A stretch of DNA of 64,000 nt from Zanthoxylum bungeanum (Eukaryota; Streptophyta; Magnoliopsida; Sapindales; Rutaceae), in contig SKCR01041608.1 of the NCBI GenBank assembly GCA_019454045.1, positions 43,905-107,904 on the forward strand, read 5' to 3'. Shown here one piece after another: positions 56,859 through 64,000 of this stretch. Each line of letters opens with the position of its first letter. Position 1 is the first letter of the stretch. The notes under the pieces were generated by a model. The model was not told where the DNA came from. It did no database searches and worked only from the letters and a program-made list of their open reading frames with translations. The translations under genes were made by a program, and so were the position numbers.

Positions 56859-58329
56859 CTAGTCCTCTACATGTGCACATGTCTCTATCCGTCAATTCCA
56901 TCTCTGTATAAGTTACATACTGGGGTGAGTTTTTCCCTCATGCCCCGCAAAACCATAAAATCATATTTCGAATGTTAAAACTATAAGAGACGTTTTCTGA
57001 AGTACAATTCTTTCCAAAAGCATCTGAAAACTCTTCTTTAAATCACTTTGGATTTCGAAAATATTCTTAAATTTAACTCAGCTTTGAAAATCATAACATA
57101 CCAATATGCACATACATTTCTCGTGTCAAATTCAATAATTCCATAACTCATATACCTACATCACATATTAACATATATACACGTTTTCAACTCACATTCT
57201 TATAGACATAATCATATCGTCATTTACATACTCACATATCTCAATATTTATATAACATATAGCACTATTCATATATATATAATTATATGTCAATTTATCA
57301 TCACATAATCTCACAAACGTCAAACCTATGTTTATACTTGATCAAATGTTTGTATACTTATATGAACAATCATACTTTACCATTACCAATTACATAACTT
57401 ACATACCACTCTTCACACCCATAATCTATAAACATTGCCAAATAAACTTTTCATACCTCATCATATCATACTGTTACCTAAACTTGCATTCGTATTCAAT
57501 AATCGAGTTTACTTAGCTAACTTCTGCAATATGTTCATTATGTGTTATTACCCCAATCTCCATATTTCATGCTTACACATATACATACCTAATAGTCTTT
57601 CTAGCATTCTTGCATTTCCCCATGGCATATTTTATTACGAATATATCTACATTTATTTCATTTATAACATTAATCCCAATCCCTAGGGTGTAGTTTTCTA
57701 CAATCCCCCAAACCCAAGTATACTAATACTATACACACAAGCAAGCATTTCAATCATTCACCGCATGGATTACTTACCTGGCTTGGCAGACACTCATAAT
57801 CCCGGTCCGATCTGTCAAAACAAATAACAACACATGTCAGAACCGCTATTTGCGGAACTTTCAACTCATCTATACTAAACTTCTGGACTTTCTCAGAATC
57901 TACGAATCCTCTCTGATTCTACCATTCAAACTTCATTACTCTAATACATATCTTTCCATACAATATCAACTATCCGAATAGCCTAGAATCTCGTTTTACG
58001 CGTTTGCGGTAAATCTTGCGGAAAAGTTTCTACGCTCGAAACCGACGCTAGGAAGGGTCTCGAACCCTCCGAACAACCCCGGAATCGTTCAATTACCCAC
58101 GCAATACTATATCTATACTATTTCCATGATTACAATCAATTATACTCAGTCGCGAGAGAACTCCGTTTTACCGGAACTCGCTAATTCTACCGGATCAATC
58201 ATATCTCATCCGATTCACCCCGGATTCTACCACATTTATCGTCTTAAAACATTAAAACATATCCAATTCGTATCAAAGCAATTCGCTAAACTACGGAACT
58301 ACTGGAAACATCCGAATATAAATCGATTC

Positions 58330-58760
58330 ACTTTGAAATATCAAATTCTAAACGGAGAGTCGTACCGAAATTCCGAGGCCATATTCGGACTCCCACCGGC
58401 CATACGAACGCGCTGGTGTCGACGGAATTCCGATCGGAGCTACCGTTCAACATGGGTTTACTGTTCACCGACGCTTTTCTCCTCGTTTTGCATGATTCCG
58501 GCCGCTGATCGGCGAATTCGATTCCGCATAGTCGTAGTACTCTCCGAGAGCTTCGATTTGGTAGGTGGCTCGGGTCGTGAAACGAACCGACGAGCCGGAA
58601 CCGACTCACCCAAGTGCGCCACTGTTTTCACCTTCCTACGCCGCCGTCTGTTGCCAACAGAGCCATCGCCGGCCACCATCATGATCGTCGTGGCCGGACG
58701 ATTCTAATGCCACCGGTGCGCCGTCGAATCGTCGCCGGAATGTCGCCGACGTTCCCCTCC
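58330..58760. other. GC-rich block inside the LTR
   Basis: Rich in CCGG, GCCGG and CGCCG words within an otherwise AT-rich LTR; repeated at 62640-63060. Open frames occur on both strands (58126-58707 plus, 58328-58609 minus), but none shows a family motif. It may be a promoter or leader region or captured DNA. Confidence 0.5.
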
Positions 58761-59103
58761 TTTCTTCCCGCGTCATGCGATCTCCCTCTCTTCTTTTTCT
58801 TTTTTTTTTTTTACTGCCTTTGCTTATTAAAACAATAATAATAAATCATAACAAAACACATATATCTCATTTTCGGAAATGACCAAAATACCCCCTCTAG
58901 GAAGGGTATTTTCAGAAATCACCTCATTTGAAGCCCTTCTGGTTCGATTTTCGAAAAACGTTCAACACGAAAGTTGTCCGTCTCGGAAAAAACGAGTCTG
59001 ATGGTTCCAAAATCAACTCGATCGGAGGTCGTTTGCTAATTCTGGGGTAAAAAAAGTAAACTTGACTCGTATAATAAAAATCTCGAAAATCTGGGATGTT
59101 ACA

Positions 59104-59125
59104 TTCACCCCTCCTTATAAAAATT
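59104..59125 (-). other. Non-autonomous element polypurine tract
   Basis: The minus strand reads AATTTTTATAAGGAGGGGTGAA directly before the LTR TGTAACATCCC. Confidence 0.85.
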
Positions 59126-59647
59126 TCGTCCTCGAAATTTCTCTGTCCTTGTAACTGCTGATCCAAACCCGGTCGAATAGGCGAAAACTATCTCACTCCA
59201 AACTTTACTGACATCAGTTCTCTATCTCAACTCTGAACTAACCACCATCTGTAAACTAAGATCTTTAACAGCTTATCTATGACTTTAATCTGACTATTGG
59301 TTCAGTTCTCGTCTCTGGCTATACTAATCCGGTCCTTATCTCTAACTGTACTATTCTGGTTCTGACCTTGAGTCCTCTGGCCCCACAAGGGCCCTATACT
59401 GGTACTATCTCATCTCAATCTCCTCCCATACAGAGATAACTAATCTATACACATTAATGAGCCACCCATGGACTCATATCCAAGCATACAAAGCGCTGAA
59501 CAATACAATCATATCATATCAAATAATCATAAAAGATACATACAAAGACCTACATGGTCTTTACCAAACTGAAGACAATCTCTGACAGCTGGATCCCCAC
59601 AATTGCAGTCACTGACTTCTAGACCATGCTACTGACTGACTCTTAAA

Positions 59648-59663
59648 CCATGCTCTGATACCA
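59648..59663 (-). other. Non-autonomous element primer binding site
   Basis: The minus strand reads TGGTATCAGAGCATGG, the first 12 bases being the usual initiator-Met tRNA complement, four bases from the LTR. Confidence 0.92.
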
Positions 59664-59667
59664 CCTT

Positions 59668-62600
59668 TGTAACATCCCGCCTAGGCCAGGATGCTACCGG
59701 CAGGAGACAGGTTAAACCCACCTCCATAAGCCTCTGAACCTAATGGCCTGGGCCAGCATCCACAAACAACAAAAACACAACAATCTCGGCCTCAGGCCGG
59801 AAACACAATATAAAGGCCTCAGGCCTGAACTCAAAATAAATTATGCTATTACATGACTAATACAAATGAAATACAAGGACAAGGGCCGTGAGGACCCATA
59901 ACTCGACCCAGGACTCTCTTGACTGCAATTGGGGCGATCCACCGTCTTCAAAGTCTTCACCGAACAACTGCTGGTTCTATTTGACAGCTACTGACCTGCA
60001 AAACTACAAACTGTTGTGGTGTGAGTCACAATGACTCAGTAAGTAACCAAGCAAATATCTATAGCACAAATACACAATAACTTATATTTTCTTTCCATAA
60101 ATTTTCTTAACTTATCATTTACTGTAATCATGCAATCACATTTCCCTCAATAAATCTCAAACTGTCTACAACACTCGTATACATCACGTTACCATGCATA
60201 TACTTTTAGCATTACATCTGTACATGTTCATCAGTCAATCATGAGAGGTTATATAATTTAACATGTTAATCAAAGCATACTATTTAAATTCTGCTTAACG
60301 CCTCTATATCTCAGATGTTTGAAATATCATCAATTCGGCTTTAACAATAATATTTCTCATCTCATTCTTTTATTACTCACATACAGTCTAAAATTAAATT
60401 ACTCAACTTACAACTGTCCACCATATTTATGTTATTAATCATTCATACATGTCTGAGTTTCATAATGCTCAATAATACATATACTAAAACAAAACCTCAT
60501 ACGTACCTCATATGTTATTTAACTGATTTTCGAACTCATACGTCATAATTCTATAACTCATTTATAACATGATCAAAGTATATAACACATTCGTTGTAAG
60601 TCACAAGTCTCGTATGCATGCATACATATATACCAACATATATTCTCAAACAGCGTTATAATCCTTTATCTTAAACTATAAAGCTCCAATCAAGAAAACT
60701 TTTCTGAAAACCAATACCTCTGAAATTCTTATTGAAAACTGAATCTGAAATCGAGTTTGAAAACTCATCTGGTACTGTATCTGAAAACTGATTTCTATTT
60801 CTGAAAACTCTTTTACGTAAACTCCCACTTTGGAAATCTTTACTGAAAACTGTATCTGAGGTATCTGTTGAAAACTGGCGCATAGGGGCGTTACGTATCG
60901 CCGTCCCCCCATACGCCCTAGAGCTAGATATGCAAATCCATGACATTGGGGCGTTACGTATCGCCGTCCCCCAAAGCATGCCATACCTGCCCTGAAACTA
61001 GTGGTCTTGGGGCGTTACGTATCGCCGTCCCCCAAGCCACAACTAGAACTGGGGTTGCAAATCTATGCTACCGCCCAAGCTCTAAACTGGAGATCAGGTA
61101 CACGATCCTATGCCGCCATCCTGTCTCATAAACTAGGATCTAGGGGCGTTACGTATCGCCGTCCCCCTAGTCCTCTACATGTGCACATGTCTCTATCCGT
61201 CAATTCCATCTCTGTATAAGTTACATACTGGGGTGAGTTTTTCCCTCATGCCCCGCAAAACCATAAAATCATATTTCGAATGTTAAAACTATAAGAGACG
61301 TTTTCTGAAGTACAATTCTTTCCAAAAGCATCTGAAAAACTCTTTAAATCACTTTGGATTTCGAAAATATTCTTAAATTTAACTCAGCTTTGAAAATCAT
61401 AACATACCAATATGCACATACATTTCTCGTGTCAAATTCAATAATTCCATAACTCATATACCTACATCACATATTAACATATATACACGTTTTCAACTCA
61501 CATTCTTATAGACATAATCATATCGTCATTTACATACTCACATATCTCAATATTTATATAACATATAGCACTATTCATATATATATAATTATATGTCAAT
61601 TTATCATCACATAATCTCACAAACGTCAAACCTATGTTTATACTTGATCAAATGTTTGTATACTTATATGAACAATCATACTTTACCATTACCAATTACA
61701 TAACTTACATACCACTCTTCACACCCATATCTATATAAACATTGCCAAATAAACTTTTCATACCTCATCATATCATACTGTTACCTAAACTTGCATTCGT
61801 ATTCAATAATCGAGTTTACTTAGCTAACTTCTGCAATATGTTCATTATGTGTTATTACCCCAATCTCCATATTTCATGCTTACACATATACATACCTAAT
61901 AGTCTTTCTAGCATTCTTGCATTTCCCCCATGGCATATTTTATTACGAATATATCTACATTTATTTCATTTATAACATTAATCCCAATCTCTAGGGTGTA
62001 GTTTTCTACAATCCCCCAAACCCAAGTATACTAATACTATACACACAAGCAAGCATTTCAATCATTCACCGCATGGATTACTTACCTAGCTTGGCAGACA
62101 CTCATAATTCCGGTCCGATCTGTCAAAACAAATAACAACACATGTCAGAACCGCTATTTGCGGAACTTTCAACTCATCTATACTAAACTTGTGGACTTTC
62201 TCAGAATCTACGAATCCTCTCTGATTCTACCATTCAAACTTCATTACTCTAATACATATCTTTCCATACAATATCAACTATCCGAATAGCCTAGAATCTT
62301 GTTTTACGCGTTTGCGGTAAATCTTGCGGAAAAGTTTCCGCAAACGCTACGGAAGGGTCTCGAACCCTCCGAACAACCCCGGAATCGTTCAATTACCCAC
62401 GCAATACTATATCTATACTATTTCCATGATTACAATCAATTATACTCAGTCGCGCGAGAATCTCCGTTTTACCGGAACTCGCTAATTCTACCGGATCAAT
62501 CATATCTCATCCGATTCACCCCGGATTCTACCACATTTATCGTCTTAACACATTAAAACATATCCAATTCGTATCAAAGCAATTCGCTAAACTACGGAAC

Positions 62601-63402
62601 TACTGGAAACATCCGAATATAAATCGATTCACTTTGAAATATCAAATTCTAAACGGAGAGTCGTACCGAAATTCCGAGGCCATATTCGGACTCCCACCGG
62701 CCATACGAACGCGCTGGTGTCGATGGAATTCCGATCGGAGCTACCGTTCAACATGGGTTTACTGTTCACCGACGCTTTTCTCCTCGTTTTGCGTGATTCC
62801 GGCCGCTGATCGGCAAATTCGATTCCGCATAGTCGTAGTACTCTCCGAGAGCTTCGATTTGGTAGGTGGCTCGGGTCGTGAAACGAACCGACGAGCCGGA
62901 ATCGACTCACCCAAGTGCGCCACTGTTTTCACCTTCCTGCGCCGCCGTCTGTTGCCAACAGAGCCATCGCCGGCCACCATCATGATCGTCGTGGCCGGAC
63001 GATTCTAATGCCACCGGTGCGCCGTCGAATCGTCGCCGGAATGTCACCGACGTTCCCCTCCTTCTTCTCCCTGCGTCAAGCGATCTCCCTCTCTTTTTTT
63101 CTTTTTTTTTTTACTGCCTTTGCTTATTAAAACAATAATAATAAATCATAACAAAACACATATATCTCATTTTCGAAAATGACCAAAATACCCCCTCTAG
63201 GAAGGGTATTTTCAGAAATCACCTCATTTGAAGCCCTTCTGGTTCGATTTTCGAAAAACGTTCAACACGAAAGTTGTCCGTCTCGGAAAAAACGAGTCTG
63301 ATGGTTCCAAAATCAACTCGATCGGAGGTCGTTTGCTAATTCTGGGGTCAAAAAGTAAACTTGACTCGTATAATAAAAATCTCGAAAATCTGGGATGTTA
63401 CA
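59668..63402 (-). repeat. Non-autonomous element, 5' LTR (3735 bp)
   Basis: Sister of 55321-59103, with the same TG...CA ends. Near-identical sequence indicates recent insertion. The 39-bp segment of the left LTR is absent here. Confidence 0.93.
60885..61166. repeat. Four conserved hairpins in the right LTR
   Basis: The same 24-base core at 60885, 60948, 61009 and 61143, with the same flanking stems as in the left LTR. Confidence 0.9.
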
Positions 63403-64000
63403 AAATTCATATGAAAATCTTAGATAATACTTTGAAATCGTTATAATACGAATGCTATTCCACCATTTGACGATCAATTGATATTGGCAAATCCTTCGGA
63501 GTTAATCTTAGAATATAAATTTTGTTTATCTCATTTATGTGGCACATAGGGGCCATTTCACCCACAAACTCTCTATTACTGCCCGACGTGGTTAGGATTT
63601 GTATGTTTTTAGCGGTTAATGGGTGGGATTGGTTATTAAAATTCATGTTTTGTATAATTTTTATAAATTTATTAAAAAACATATAATCTCAAATTAATAT
63701 TCTCTACAAAATTATTTTATTAGATTATTTAAATAAATTTATTCTAATTATTTAAACTCAGACTAATTAAATTTAAATACTTTCGTATGTATTTTATATT
63801 GCTACAATGAATGAATAAAAATAAAACTAGTAATATATTGGTAATTATGAAATTATTAATGAGATCAATAAATTGACACTCAAAAATCAATTAAAAAATA
63901 AACTCAAAAAAATATTATGGATATATGAGAGGTGTCATTTAATGTTTTTTTTTTTTTTGTATTTGAGTAATTATAACTTTTATTTATTTTAACTTATTTG
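63403..64000. other. AT-rich flank, nothing recognised
   Basis: AT-rich sequence with a T-run at 63945-63958. One 75-aa minus-strand frame (63455-63682) has no motif. It is probably the older DNA into which the non-autonomous element inserted. Confidence 0.5.

Larger units (their letters stand above)
55321..59103 (-). repeat. Non-autonomous element, 3' LTR (3783 bp)
   Basis: Ends TGTAACATCCCGCCTAGGCC and GGGATGTTACA. It is almost identical to 59668-63402 except for scattered single changes and a 39-bp extra segment at 55397-55435. It holds four conserved hairpins (56577-56858) and a GC-rich block at about 58330-58760. The short frames in it are not supported as genes. Confidence 0.93.
59104..59667 (-). 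other. Non-coding internal region (564 bp)
   Basis: Everything between the LTRs. It contains the PPT at the left and the PBS at the right. In between is mildly CT-rich sequence without any open frame of note and without Gag or Pol motifs. Packaging or dimerisation signals, if any, should lie here. Confidence 0.85.
55321..63402 (-). mobile_element. Non-autonomous LTR retrotransposon (LARD/TRIM-like, 8.1 kb)
   Basis: Two long direct repeats, each TGTAACATCCC...GGGATGTTACA, surround 564 bp containing a PPT at the left and a PBS at the right, so the element reads on the minus strand. Flanks AAATC (55316-55320) and AAATT (63403-63407) are a probable 5-bp duplication with one change. No Gag, RT or integrase exists in it. 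The LTR ends, the initiator-Met PBS and the ACGAAATTTTTATAAGGAGG context resemble plant Ty3/Gypsy Tekay-like elements; that parentage is inference. Confidence 0.85.

Noticed and set aside
58126..58707. 193-aa plus-strand frame in the LTR as a captured host gene
   Set aside because: No recognisable motif, and a competing open frame lies on the other strand. Kept only as a GC-rich block worth a search.
55321..63402. Plain tandem segmental duplication
   Set aside because: TG...CA ends, a PPT and an initiator-Met PBS in the right places, and a near-matching 5-bp flank show LTRs of a retrotransposon.
63455..63682. 75-aa minus-strand frame in the right flank
   Set aside because: AT-rich chance frame without any family signal.

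Overview
The window is 64 kb of repeat-dense plant nuclear DNA. I found no ordinary host gene, tRNA or rRNA. Nearly every base belongs to an LTR retrotransposon or to an L1-type LINE, and most are nested, truncated or fused. The plant origin rests on the families present: Ty3/Gypsy of the Tat lineage with a second RNase H, a chromovirus-like Ty3/Gypsy family, Ty1/Copia with an initiator-Met primer site, and LINEs with a C-terminal zf-RVT domain. I cannot name the species.

Layout. 1-1185 is the end of a minus-strand Ty1/Copia element (LTR plus RNase H tail). 1186-2368 is a pair of LINE 3' ends in inverted orientation. 2369-31465 is another Copia LTR, split by a Tat-lineage element A (minus, 3343-30799, flanked by the 5-bp duplication CATGT). 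Element A is itself split by a second Tat element B (plus, 16984-30747) of the same family. A and B stand head to head, and about 1 kb spanning the A-LTR/B-LTR boundary is deleted. 31466-34350 is a graveyard of gypsy and Tat scraps with a perfect 31-bp inverted repeat. 34351-40768 is a Copia 5' LTR carrying a short LINE and a long LINE. 40769-43043 is a broken chromovirus-like gypsy copy (C2).

43044-55320 is chromovirus-like gypsy material (C3 and the 5' part of another copy, C4) hit repeatedly by LINEs: a 22-bp tail-only insertion, a twin-primed inverted insertion, and a 2.5-kb insertion flanked by an identical 219-bp duplication. That last insertion joins the gypsy Gag N-terminus to the LINE reverse transcriptase in one open frame of about 867 codons. 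55321-63402 is a complete non-autonomous LTR element: two LTRs of about 3.75 kb around only 564 bp of non-coding internal DNA. Each LTR carries four copies of a conserved hairpin whose basal stems co-vary. 63403-64000 is AT-rich sequence with nothing recognised.

The coding domains (Gag, protease, RT, RNase H, integrase) are the standard retrotransposon replication set. Nearly all are interrupted by stops or frameshifts, so few if any elements look autonomous. The youngest pieces by eye are B (LTRs about 1% different over 208 bp), the LINE at 48788-51301 and the 55321-63402 element.
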